Assembly: GCA_037042915.1 (NCBI GenBank)
Contig: CM073193.1
Location: 496,001-560,000 of the forward strand
Direction: 5' to 3'
Origin: Auricularia sp. M13
Lineage: Eukaryota > Basidiomycota > Agaricomycetes > Auriculariales > Auriculariaceae
Length of the DNA stretch: 64,000 nt
The stretch's first letter is position 1; every line of letters begins with the position of its first letter. The translations under genes and the position numbers were made by a program. Below the pieces are notes generated by a model, which had not been told where the DNA came from, ran no database searches, and was given only the letters and a program-made list of their open reading frames with translations. Positions 20,329 through 30,451 of this stretch are shown piece after piece.

Positions 20329-22404
20329 TTAACCGCTGGCAACAGACTCGCCACGCAGCGCCTTGAGCTGGTTCTTTACTTTCCTTCGCCCGCGCTCCTT
20401 CTCGCTCGCCGGCTCGTGCCCCGCATCCTCCGCCTCGTCTTCCGCGCTTTTCGGTAGCAGCGCAAGCGGCATGTACAGCTCTGGGTCCCGTTCTCCTACA
20501 AGAGTGTCAGATATTAATCAGACGCACAGAGCAAATGGGTCGTACCTTCGGGAACATCTTGAAACGCAGGAGCAGGCGCAGCAACAAGCTGCCCAGCTGC
20601 AGTATCCCACGCCGCCGCAACGACCGGGTGCTCCGCGTTATCGAGCGCGACCCAAACCGTCGACCCATCGCGCACAAAGTCCAGCAGCGGCCCGGCCAGC
20701 TCAAGCGCGCGCACGACCGGTTCCTCCGCCTTGAGCGAGAAGTAGAACAGTGCAGACGCGCCGAGCGCGCCGAAGACGACGGTGTCGCCCACTGAGTCGA
20801 TCTTGTGCACGACGAGGACCTTGTCCACGTCGTCCTGCGCACCCGCGTCCAGCCGCTGCTTCTTCGCGGCATGCTGCTGCTTGTTGCGCAGCACGGGCGC
20901 CGCGACGGCGATGCGCGCGCGCACGACGTCGCCGATCCTGACCGTCCGCACGGGCGCGCCGTCCATCCAGCGCCAGACGCGCAGCACATCCTCGCCGCCG
21001 CCGCTGAGCAGCAGCGTCGGGTCGTTCGCGGGGATGTGCAGCGCGCTGACGAACTTGGTCGAGCCTAGGCAGTAGGCGTGGATGAGGAAGCCGCGCGGGT
21101 AGTGCGACACGCGGATGTGCTCGTCGCGGTCAGACGTGAGGATGTATTTGCCGTCCGGCGAGAGAAGCAGCGCCGTCAGGATAGAGACGTGCCCGAGTAG
21201 AAGCGTCCCCGGCGTGTTTTGGTCCTTTTCCTTTGCCTTGTCGTTAGACGGCTGAGGAGTTAGCTCTGCGGGTTCGACGGCAGGGGGATGGAGGGGATAC
21301 CTGAGAGCCTGCGTTAGCCGGGGTCAACGAAACGCGTTGCGATGCGAGAGCTGAATATAATGCCAGTGGTAGGGCGCGCAGGAACATCATGAGCCGTGTT
21401 CAGGGAAGGCCCTATACAATAGGGCCGTGTGGCTACTTGAGGGCGCAGATAGGCAACCAGAACTAGAGCTACACGGGGCCACGCTGAATGCGTGAAGATG
21501 GCGGAACACGGCGGGTAGCAATGGCGTACCGCCCAAGTTTAGGCTGCACGCACCGTCGAAACAGGCTGGAACGTGCACCAAAAGCAGTGTTGGCGGCGTA
21601 GCAGGACAAGGTATCAGGACAATGAGACAACGAAGCATCCGGGCCTCGATGTGTGCACGACAGGACGTCAGCCGGCATGCCTGCCCATATTTTCGACGCG
21701 ACAAGAAGACAGCGCCCTCGCCCACAATGCGGCGGCGGCTGGACGTCAAAAACGCAGACGTGCAGACGATGGGGTGTGCGCCCGTATCCTGGAGTCCAGT
21801 CGAGCAACGCGGACGCTTAACTGCAACTCCTACAGCCCTTGCACGGTATGCACGACGTTGCAACCCCAGAGCATAGGCTCTGCAGGGATGTAGCAAGCAT
21901 TATTGCACGCAGATGACGAGCGGCCGGGGCGCACACGATGCTGACGCGCGGGAAGTCGAAGCAAAGGCCCTCGACAACAGCCAGCAAAACGAAGACTGCC
22001 AATCCAGATGCAAATGAGATAACCCACTCACGAGTAGACATCGCCAAACTTGTCAGCAAGCAGGATAGTCTCGCCGTCGGCCGCGACGAGCACGATGGTG
22101 CATTTCTTCAGCACACCGCGCTCGCTCCGCCGTTCCAAGGCCGCAAAGTCAAGCACGACAAGCTTCTTGTTGGCGTCGACCACAACGAGATGGCGTCCCG
22201 AGGGATCGAGCGCGGCAGCGCGCACGGGCGCATCGATTTTGGTTGCGCGTAACTGGGAGCCAGTGCTGAGAATCTAGGATTATTATCTGGATATAACAGA
22301 CGGAAGATGGCTTACGCTTTGTCGTAGACAGTTATATGAGGCCCAGATATGCCCACGAGCTCGCCGCCGTGAACGAGGAGAGTGTTGAATGCCAGCCGAG
22401 CCAT
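20329..22404 (-). CDS. TRM82: tRNA (guanine-N7)-methyltransferase non-catalytic WD40 subunit (Trm82/WDR4-like)
   Basis: Exons: 22316-22404, 22032-22265, 20546-21300 and 20329-20495; 414 residues. Trm82 partners the catalytic Trm8 subunit to make m7G46 in tRNA. Visible repeats: VRAAALDPSGRHLVVVDANK, ADKFGDVYSYPLHP, then LLGHVSILTALLLSPDGKYI, the family signature SDRDEHIRVSHYPRG, HAYCLGSTKFVSAL, and LLSGGGEDVLRVWRW. The C-terminus is charged. The VYS-YPL junction between exons 2 and 3 falls across an unusually long intron (21301-22031). It lies tail-to-head upstream of gene C on the same strand, about 210 nt from that gene's start. Confidence 0.9.
21301..22031 (-). other. 731-nt intron of the Trm82-like gene
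   Basis: The GTGAGT donor lies at 22026-22031 and the CTCTCAG acceptor just before 21300, joining conserved coding on both sides in phase. Other introns in this window are mostly 42-70 nt. The intron contains a minus-strand open frame (21387-21896) with no family motif. It may carry a regulatory RNA, an inserted sequence or extra exons. Confidence 0.7.
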
Positions 22405-22588
22405 CCGGAGTTCGTTGACCTAAGCCGTTTGCCTCACAGGCGACTGTCAGCTCGTAACGCGCGCTGTTCCCACCATTGAGGCCTTCAGTTGACGTATCAA
22501 CGACACAGGAGGTAGCAAAATACTAGTGGTGTCGGAAAAGAGAATTGAGAGGAAACAATCACAAAACAAATCGTCATCCCCATTGCTA

Positions 22589-22660
22589 TGACCACCGCAG
22601 GGATCGAACCTGCAATCTCCTGATTCGTAGTCAGACGCGATGCCATTTCGCCAGGCGGCC
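22589..22660 (-). tRNA. tRNA-Arg(ACG), copy 2
   Basis: 72 nt, identical to copy 1 but on the minus strand. All arms and the ACG anticodon are intact; no intron. Confidence 0.95.
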
Positions 22661-22827
22661 ATGAATACGGCTCGCAATTGGTACCTCACATCTGCGCGGC
22701 ACTATACCTTCATCATACATCACCCACCAACTGTATTCAAATTGTATAATTCATAGGTTTGTCAATCTAAGCCTTGAAGACTCTATCCTTGGACCTGACC
22801 ACACATCATACAGAATACACCCAGACT

Positions 22828-24995
22828 CTACGCCCTGCCCGCAACTCGGAGTCGAAGCGAATCCTCAAAGTACGCCTGCAGCTCCTTGGTAAAGATGCCC
22901 ATGGCCTTCTTGAGCGTCTCGTGCTGCAGGTCACCGTCAGTCACGCATTCCTGTCTCAGCTCCGAAAATTCCAACTCAAACTCACCGGTCCCATGGAGAA
23001 CGCAATACGGTAGTGCCCGCGGTCGGCCCGCGGGATCGCAGGCGTGGACGCGAAGAACGCGCCGGGCGCAACGAGCAGGCCGGCCTCGGCGAAGCGCACC
23101 CACAGCCGCGTCTCGTGGTCGCGCGGCGCGTCCGGGTCCTCGGACGGCTGCACGGGCGGTAGCCCGTCGAAGTGCACGCTGACCCAGACGAACATCCCGC
23201 TCGTCGGCGCGACGAAGCTCAGCACGCGGCCCAGTTGCAGATGTTTCTCCGCGCGCTTGGACTGCTTGAGGAAGCACGAGTAGACCGGGAGGCCGGCCGT
23301 GAAGTACGACCCGTCCGAGTAGGACAGCGACGCGTCGAAGCCCTCGAGGATCCCGTCGACCAGCGCGTCGCGGCGCGCGGTGTACTGCGCTTGCAGGCCG
23401 TGCAGCCAGCGCACGTAGTTGTCCAGGCCCCACTGCTTCGTGAGCAGCTGGCCGATGAGAGCCTGCACAAAGACATTAGTCGGCGCTGGACAGCGAGGGA
23501 GGAGTTACTGACCTGGCCGAACCCGCACGGGCGCTGGGTGGTCGTCTCGCCCTGGCGCTCGAAGCGCTCCGCGAACACGGGGTTGCACGTGAAGAATCCC
23601 ATGCGGCTGCCTGGCGCGATTGTCTGTGATAAAACTATCAGTATGGGGAGGGTACATGAAGGCCTTCGATGCGTACCTTGGAGAACGTGTCCAGGCGCAC
23701 GACACGGCCCTGGTAGTCGACCTTGAGGTAGCTGGGCGCGAGGGACTTGATGAACGCGTCCTGGCTGTGGCCGTCCTTGCCTGCGCTGGCGGACTTGCTG
23801 CGTTCGCGCTCGGCTTTGGGCACGTAGGTTCCCTCTTGCAAGAAGTAATAGGGGTCATCTTCCACGATGACCACATCTGAACAAGAGACATAAAAGACAG
23901 CTACTGCAGAACAACAGCAAAACAACTCACCATACTTGACGCAAATCTCGTAGATCTCCTTCTTGCGCTGGAGACCCATCGTCTGCGCAGCCAATCAATC
24001 AGTTTCCCAGTCCAAACGGCAGCCACAGAGTGCTCACCATGCCACAAGGGTTCTGGCCGACGGGAACGGTGTACATCACGTGTGGCCTGCAGCCGGGGTC
24101 GAATCGCGCGTCGCAGCTTCAGGACACAAGACGATCTGCGCACCGTTTGGCGCCACGTGCACCCTCGTCCCAATTCGCCAGGACCTCCTCCAGCGCCGTC
24201 GCGCTCATGCCTTCGGCGTCCATGCCGACGGGGACGGGCGTCACCTCGTACGGCGCGGCGAGCGCCACGGCGCTCGGGTACGTCCATTCCTCGGTCAGGA
24301 TGACTTCGCCGGGGTTGCAGAGCGTCTGCACGCAGCGGGACCAGCTGAATGATATGATCAATGCCGGCAGTCTTCCAGCAAATGAAACGTACGAACCCAT
24401 CCGTGTTTCCAACGTGGATGAGCGTCGTCCAGTTCTTGTACGCGGGCTGGTACACGCGTTCCGCAAAGTCGTGGATGAACTGCTGCAGCAGCGCGATCCC
24501 CGTTGCCGGACCTTTTCACACAAAGGAAGCAATGTCAGAATATATGTGTGTCCGATCTAACAGCGACCGCCAAAGCTCACCATACTGCAACGAGTCCGCC
24601 AGGCTGAGCTCGTTAGGGCCTGTGGGGAAGCGCGGGATGGTAATCGGCGTGGTCTTGTCCTTGCTCGCGCCAAACATATTCCACAACCACGACAGGGGCC
24701 CGCTAGACGAAGGCTTGTCTGAGGTGAGGGCGTACGCGTCGGGCGCCATGGCCTCGCCGCCGATGCTCGCAAACGGGAAGTAGCTGGGGTCCGGGAGGCC
24801 TGCAGCTGCTCAGCCATATTGCTAGCAGATATCCTAGCAGAAATTCTGACCTCCTGCGAGCATGAGAGTGCCGGGCTTCGTCATGTACTTCTGCATGCCC
24901 TTGAGCGGCGAGGTCTTGCGGCGCTTCGAGAGCTCGGACAGGTGATGGCTGAGCTCCACGGCGTCGCCCAGCTTCTCGTTCGAGTAGTACGCCAT
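22828..24995 (-). CDS. Aromatic aminotransferase, Aro8-like (PLP-dependent fold type I)
   Basis: Ten exons: 24851-24995, 24581-24799, 24397-24511, 24144-24344, 24038-24086, 23931-23982, 23677-23876, 23513-23623, 22986-23462 and 22828-22923; 554 residues. All joins keep frame. It transfers amino groups between aromatic (or 2-aminoadipate-like) amino acids and 2-oxo acids using pyridoxal phosphate. Motifs: SELSKRRKTSPLKGMQKYM, GGLPDPSYFPFASI, HVGNTDGW, EEWTYPSAVALA, VMYTVPVGQNPCGMTMGLQR, VIVEDDPYYFL, and the PLP lysine in DTFSKTIAPGSRMGFF, followed by a Gly/Arg-rich C-terminal domain ending VRFAEAGLLVAPGAFF. An internal insert (about 90-125) is typical of the fungal Aro8 group. Cytosolic location is inferred. 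The last exon has a slightly ambiguous acceptor, but CTGAC/CTGCAG at 22924 fits best. Confidence 0.9.
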
Positions 24996-25480
24996 AGTGC
25001 CTCAGATTCCAGTGAGCAGTGGTGCAGTCAGGGAGCGACAAGGACGGGGAGCGGGAGCGCGTGTATGGGAACGAGATAAGGCGCGGTTGCTGAGTGAGCA
25101 AGCTGCGGCCCGTACGGCTCCAGTTCCGACTCAGTGGCGCGCGCGCGGTGAGCAAAGCCTCAAGTGCGACGGGGAGTCGGGGACGCCAGCGAGCGATGCC
25201 GACATCCACGCGGGATCCCGCGCAAAAGGAACGCCCCGCAGCGCGCCTGCCGTCCGCGCACGAAGAATCCAAAATGGCGACATCGCCCAAATAGGCTGCT
25301 GTCAAGTGATCGTGCGAATCCTGAATTGCTGCCGCGGCCACACTTCCAAAGATCTCACTACTTCCCTAGGATATTTGAAGACTCTCATCTGAGACGGTAT
25401 AATAGCTCTGAGCACCGGTATGTCGTCCTTTCGAAAATTCTCCGAATCCTTCAACACTGATATTTATCGCATCGCCAACT
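24996..25480. other. Intergenic promoter region, no gene seen
   Basis: This holds the upstream region of the aminotransferase and the 3' end of the flavin-reductase-domain gene. Overlapping open frames here lack motifs. Confidence 0.5.
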
Positions 25481-26173
25481 CTAATCGTCCTGGTACTCCT
25501 TCCACAACAACATCCTATCTCTGAGGTCAATTTCCTCGCCGTCGAGCGCAAAGTTCCCGATGCCCTTGTGGTGCATCGTGCGCTTCTCCTCCCGGTCCTC
25601 GTTCACCCAGGCACCAACGACCTCCAATATCCACATATGGTACGTCTTCTCCATCGCCTTGTCGTGCACGCGACACTCGATACTCGCCAGACACTCCTCG
25701 ATCAACGGTGCGCCAACCTCGCCCGCACGGACGGCGGTCAACGCAAACTTGCTGAACTTGTCGACCTCGTCGCCCTTGCAGTTTCCAATGTCGACGACCT
25801 TCTGCGCGAGGTCGGCTCCGGGAACGCAGAGGACGCATTCCTTCGTCTTGGAGAGCGCCTTGTAGGAGTGATCCCAGGGCCCGATGATGGCGGCGAGCAG
25901 CGGCGGCTCGGAGTGCTGCACGACCATGTGGAAGCCCATCGTCATGACGTTGTGCACGCCGCCGAGGGAGGTCGTGACGAGCACCACCGGACCGGGCTCT
26001 AGCAGACGGTAGACCTTGTCTGGGTCGTATGGTTTCAGAATGGACGACGAAGGCAATCCAGACCGAGACTCCTCGTCGCTGGATTTGACCGTCTCATCTT
26101 CAGCAGGCGTCGCCGGCTTTGCCTTCTTTGCGGAAGGTCCGGACGTCCTCTGGCTGCGTCGTTTAGGAGGCAT
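25481..26173 (-). CDS. Flavin-reductase-domain (FMN-binding split-barrel) protein
   Basis: A single exon, 230 residues from MPPKRRSQR; an in-frame ATG at 26248 could extend it by 25 residues. The first 45 residues are basic and low-complexity with a likely nuclear signal (PPKRRSQ, KKAK). The domain follows: PGPVVLVTTSLGGVHNVMTMGFHMVV, PPLLAAIIGPWDHSYKAL, ECVLCVPGADLAQKVVDIG, FALTAVRAGEVGAPLIEECLASIECRV and WILEVVGAWV. These match the flavin reductase-like family that binds FMN. Its redox partner and substrate cannot be told from sequence. Near the end, MHHKGIGNFALDGEEIDLRDRM resembles family members that act on flavin or are of unknown role. Confidence 0.8.
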   Translation of the reverse strand: MPPKRRSQRTSGPSAKKAKPATPAEDETVKSSDEESRSGLPSSSILKPYDPDKVYRLLEPGPVVLVTTSLGGVHNVMTMGFHMVVQHSEPPLLAAIIGPWDHSYKALSKTKECVLCVPGADLAQKVVDIGNCKGDEVDKFSKFALTAVRAGEVGAPLIEECLASIECRVHDKAMEKTYHMWILEVVGAWVNEDREEKRTMHHKGIGNFALDGEEIDLRDRMLLWKEYQDD

Positions 26174-26312
26174 ATTGCGGAATGTGGGATGATGGGGATG
26201 TCTCAACACGAAGGCAAAGTTGGCCAAACCGTGTTGAAGTTGCGTCATATAACAAGTTTATGAGCAAGTATGAAGGCGCTCATATGTGTTGGTTGGGCTC
26301 TGTTGTCGTTGC

Positions 26313-26385
26313 GCCCGCGTAACTCAATCGGTAGAGTGCCAGACTTTTAATCTGGCGGCTGCGAGTTCGAGCCTCGCCGCGGGCT
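26313..26385 (+). tRNA. tRNA-Lys(TTT)
   Basis: 73 nt, intronless. The acceptor stem GCCCGCG pairs fully with CGCGGGC, discriminator T. The anticodon stem is CCAGA/TCTGG with loop CTTTTAA. The T arm is GCGAG TTCGAGC CTCGC. Confidence 0.95.
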
Positions 26386-26543
26386 TGCTTTATTGCTCGG
26401 AGCAGCCAGGTTTTCAAATGTTCTTCCGATCCTATTTTTACTGAACATTTGTCGACTAAATTGTTTGACTCTCTTTTCGTTGTTGCAAGGTCGTGTGAGA
26501 AAAGTAGGATGTAAGTACTGGCGGGCGTGACTAAGCACACCGT

Positions 26544-28040
26544 ATGAGGCGCCACCGACATCCGCCTCGCTCCGAGCCGTTCATGCTCTCTCGCTCTCTT
26601 CGTTCAATCGAATTCCTCGCAACTCGTCAGTTGCCTGGGACCTGTGCATACAGTACAGGAAATAGACCTGCCAGCGCGAAGCTATGGGCCGACGCCGCCA
26701 ACGAAGAAGAGGAACTTGCGGCTCGACGCAATCGCAAGCCTCTCAATGTTCAACAACAGGAGAACTGGGCCGGCGAAGAGTCGATGCAGGATGCTGTCCT
26801 TCGCATGCTCGTGGACAAGTACCGCCCGTTGCGTGAAGGCAGCATCAAGACTGCCGACGAGAAGCTGAAGGAGCGGCCACCTCAAATAACGCCTTCGTCT
26901 TCAGGTCCTCATACCTCGAATCCTGACGCTGCAGCTGCCTCTCAGATGGCTTCCAATTTGAACCTATTGGATACTTCTGAGGACATCAAGCCCTGGATGG
27001 TCACGTTCAAGCCCCCCTCGTTCGTCGCATCCATTCGCGCGGGCACCATCGTCTCCTCTAAACCCAGCACCGATCCGTCCGCTGCAGCATTGGCGCAGAT
27101 GCCGCGGCAGCAGCTCAAGCGCATCAAGGAGGCGGGCCGTTTGACCAAGGCCCGCGACGCCAGCTTGGATTACCGCCTGCGCATGCCGTCGGAGAAAGAC
27201 CGTCCGCGCGCCAACCCCGTCTCGCTCAAAGGCTGGGTCAGCCTTGTAGAAGATCAAATAGAGGTGAGCGAAATGTTTTCTCTATTCGTATAGTGCTTCT
27301 CGTCGTCAGAACTGACTGTAATTTATCGTAGAGAGCGAGGAGCGAAGGCCAATTCAATAAGCTGTCGGGACGTGGCAAGCCGCTACAGAGGGAAACGGCA
27401 GAGGCCAACCCGTTCATCGCCCGCGAGGAGTTTCTCATGAACCGGATCGTCCAGCGGCAAGGCGCCGCGCCACCGTGGGTCGAGATCCAGCAAGGTCCGT
27501 CGTCGGATAAGTCCCTACAATCGCTCACTCATTACCGTACCGCACCGCACCGCAGAACTCGAAAGCGCCGTCCAGTCCTTCCGCGACGTCCTGCAAGCCT
27601 CCTGGGTGCGCACGGCGACACGCAGGCTCACCGCGACGCGCCCCACGCACGCGCTGTCGGCGATTCCGCGCGAGGAGATCGCCGCGCTGCGCGACGCGGG
27701 CTGGGAGGCGCGCGAGCGCTCGTTCCACGATGCGGCGCTGGACGACGTAAATCGGCTCGTGCGCAAGCACAACGGCATCGCGCCCGTGCCCGTGCGCAAG
27801 GGCTACCACACCCGCGAAGTTGAGCTCGCGCGTTGCTATCGCGTCTCGGTCGATGCCATCGCGGATGAGCTTGCGCGACGCGCTCATGAGCCGCCCAGCA
27901 TGCCGAACACGGCTCACAGTGCTGGTCAGCGCAAGGCCCTGGGCGATAGCAGTGGCGCGGGGCCGGATGTGCCCATTATGGGCTTGGTACGGCAGATGTT
28001 GAGACGACTCGTAGATCGCTTTGTACGGCCATTACAGTAG
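26544..28040 (+). CDS. Mitochondrial DnaJC28-domain protein
   Basis: Exons: 26544-27263, 27332-27494 and 27556-28040; 455 residues from the first ATG, or 442 from MLSRSLRS at 26583, which makes the better mitochondrial presequence (Arg/Ser-rich, ending TCAYSTGN). The middle holds the conserved domain seen in DnaJC28 homologs: GWVSLVEDQIERARSEGQF-NKLSGRGKPL, ANPFIAREEFLMNRIVQRQG and APPWVEIQQE. The second intron interrupts this domain. No J domain is visible; fungi often carry this domain without it. Residues 330-430 are helical and basic. Function is poorly known: DnaJC28 in animals is linked to Golgi tethering, but the fungal form looks mitochondrial. Confidence 0.85.
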
Positions 28041-28084
28041 TGTTTACAGTATAATATACATATGCGTAGGCGACGTACTCCCCA

Positions 28085-28385
28085 GCATTGTGATAACCAC
28101 TGGGCCCAGCATTGAGTAGTGGTTGAGAGTTGTTAGAGATTATCAGCATGATTTTCTGCAAGAATCCATGAGTATCCATTGAAGGTGGCACAATACAAAT
28201 CTCAGTGGCACTCTCTCACGTATTACAAACGATATTCCTTCAATAGGTGAATAGTCTGAATGGTGGTGCTGAGATTTGTTGACAACCACCCTCAAATTAT
28301 TGTCGTACATTCTTGCAGAAACTCATGCTAATAATCTCTTACAAATGACAACCACTTCACTATCCCGGGTCCAGTGAACTTGCCA
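28085..28385. repeat. Imperfect foldback (inverted) repeat, MITE-like or hairpin RNA
   Basis: Two inverted arms, about 28090-28212 and 28262-28380, match at roughly 75-85 percent by eye around a loop of some 50 nt. The best-matched pair is ATTATCAGCATGATTTTCTG (28139-28158) against CAGAAACTCATGCTAATAAT (28316-28335). It begins 45 nt after the stop of the DnaJC28-domain gene. No transposase is present. Clear target-site duplications were not found. Confidence 0.7.
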
Positions 28386-28495
28386 TCGACGCGAATTGCA
28401 TTGCGTTATAGAACATGTACATAGTGCAACGGTTCCACTAATGATTCACAGTCTAAGTTAAGAACGAAAAATGATACACAGTCAACTCATTGACA

Positions 28496-28567
28496 TGACC
28501 ACCGCAGGGATCGAACCTGCAATCTCCTGATTCGTAGTCAGACGCGATGCCATTTCGCCAGGCGGCC
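28496..28567 (-). tRNA. tRNA-Arg(ACG), copy 3
   Basis: 72 nt, identical in the mature region to copies 1 and 2. Intronless, with anticodon ACG. Confidence 0.95.
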
Positions 28568-28696
28568 CTGAAACACAGCTTAGTCAAAGCATATACTATC
28601 TGAGCGTCAAGATTTTGAAAAAAAGTCTGAACGCGTGAAGAATGTAATGCCAAGCTCTAAATCCTATAGATAATCCTGGATGATGGCAATGTGCAG

Positions 28697-30247
28697 CTAA
28701 TGAGTCTTGCTATGACCAGCGAAAGAACGCTGCACATAGTCCTGCACCCAAACGGGGATGCCTTCGACATTGATATAACTCATGCCAGGAACAGGCTCCA
28801 GTCCCTCCGCACAGGAAATCGTCACCCTCTCCAGTCGCGCAACCTTGTTCTCGGCGGCGCGATGAGTGCGTTCGTCCACAAACCGCACCAAGGCAGGTCC
28901 AACTATCGGGGTGAAGAACCTGCACTGCTCCGTGTGAAGCACCCGCAGTTTTCGGCAAGGAAATTCGGATTCTACGGGCGCGAGGCGCTGGAAGAATGCC
29001 GCCTCGAGTTTGACGTTGCACAGCGAGAGCTCCTCGAGGTTCGGGAAACCCGAGAGATTGCGCAGGTAAGACCCGCCGCAAAGTCGAAGGCGCCGGATCG
29101 CGCGGCCGTGGTGCTTGAAGAGCTCGCATTTGAACCGGTCGTCCTCCGCTGGCGTGGAGAAGTCCACGGCCTCCAACTTTGGAAGTACCAGCATTGGCGC
29201 AATGAAGTCCAGCGACTCCATGGTCGCGTCGATCTGAATCTTCTCGAGATTTGGAAGGAGCAGTGGCTCGGTAGGAAGGTCGTCGTCGCTGTAGCTGTAT
29301 ACTTCCTTCGTCCTCAAAATTCGTAGTTCGCGTATATGGGGCCACTGCTTGAGGACTGTCCATAGCGAGACGAAGTTGAGATATTGTGGCTCGTCCACGG
29401 CACCGGGGTTGAGCTCAAAGATCTCGAGAAGCGGTAGCTCCGGTATTTCGAGGGCATATGAGCCAATTACATCGGGACAGACGGATAAGACGCGAAGGCG
29501 CGGGGCCACCGGTAGAAATTTGACCTCCTGCGACGGAGACGGGTCCATCCCACACTTGTTGAGAGTGAAGTGTTCCAGGAGAGGCGTGTGCATGCTGAAG
29601 AAGAAGCCCAAGAAGTCGGCCCCGAAAACATCCTCAGTGGGACTGACATCGCCGAACATGGAAAACGACCGCCAGCGCGAAGTCTGCTCCAGAATCGCCG
29701 CAAACGGTGCGTGGTACGCGCTCCTCGTTCTTGCGAAGACTGAATCGTAGTTGATGAGGTAGACGTGTAACGGTGCGTTCGCGGAGCGCTGTAGCTGCAA
29801 TCGGACGGAATGAAGTACGATGGCCTCGGCGTACGGGTAGTCCTTGAGCCGCTGGAAGTCCAGCTTGATATAAGCCCAGGCTGTCGGCGACGCCAGAGCA
29901 GTCTCGCGCCATATCCGACAGACTTTAGCCGCGACGAAGGCGGCCGGCTCGACTGTTGTGTCGGTGTGCTCGCTTTCCGCCCAGAGCCTGAAAATTTCGC
30001 ACAGGATGTCGTGCGGAAGCCACAGCACCGGCGCAAGCTGTCGTTGAGTGGTGCAGATGGTGTAATCTAGAGCGTGCAGCTGTCTTTGAAACGCCACATA
30101 GCGTGCCTCTGCGGCAGCAAGTGCCTCTCGAGCCCAGGCGACGTCGAGCTGGGCCTTGCGAATATTTTCGTGTAGTATGGCACGAGAAGGAAGAAGAGTA
30201 GTTGTGACTGCATATGCAGCGTGTGATAGAGCGACTGCGTCAGGCAT
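28697..30247 (-). CDS. F-box/leucine-rich protein 1
   Basis: A single exon of 516 residues. The N-terminal 75 residues form a coiled coil (NIRKAQLDVAWAREALAAAE...), typical of agaricomycete F-box proteins. The F-box-like region follows: LWLPHDILCEIFRLWAE, VCRIWRETALASPTAW. F-box proteins join a substrate to SCF ubiquitin ligases through Skp1. The remainder is leucine-rich repeat-like: LRVLSVCPDVIG, LPLLEIFELNPG, LRLCGGSYLRNLSGFPN, LEELSLCNVKLEA. Substrate is unknown. The predicted C-terminus is IPVWVQDYVQRSFAGHSKTH. Confidence 0.8.
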   Translation of the reverse strand: MPDAVALSHAAYAVTTTLLPSRAILHENIRKAQLDVAWAREALAAAEARYVAFQRQLHALDYTICTTQRQLAPVLWLPHDILCEIFRLWAESEHTDTTVEPAAFVAAKVCRIWRETALASPTAWAYIKLDFQRLKDYPYAEAIVLHSVRLQLQRSANAPLHVYLINYDSVFARTRSAYHAPFAAILEQTSRWRSFSMFGDVSPTEDVFGADFLGFFFSMHTPLLEHFTLNKCGMDPSPSQEVKFLPVAPRLRVLSVCPDVIGSYALEIPELPLLEIFELNPGAVDEPQYLNFVSLWTVLKQWPHIRELRILRTKEVYSYSDDDLPTEPLLLPNLEKIQIDATMESLDFIAPMLVLPKLEAVDFSTPAEDDRFKCELFKHHGRAIRRLRLCGGSYLRNLSGFPNLEELSLCNVKLEAAFFQRLAPVESEFPCRKLRVLHTEQCRFFTPIVGPALVRFVDERTHRAAENKVARLERVTISCAEGLEPVPGMSYINVEGIPVWVQDYVQRSFAGHSKTH

Positions 30248-30451
30248 ATTAGGAGTAAAGAAACGAAGGTCGATGAGGGGGAGAGAAAAGCGTTGAACAC
30301 GCTTTCGATGTCCGCAGACACGTCTCCAGCGACTTCACACATTCTCAAAGTTTCGCAATGCCTATCACCATTGACCATCATGCTTGTGTTATTGCAATGC
30401 CCATTGCTGTGATACGCGATTGCAGCGTTTATGTTACATATTATTACAGCC

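Noticed and set aside
21387-21896. Minus-strand open frame inside the Trm82 intron
   Set aside because: No family motif; splice sites on both sides join conserved Trm82 coding, so it is taken as intronic.
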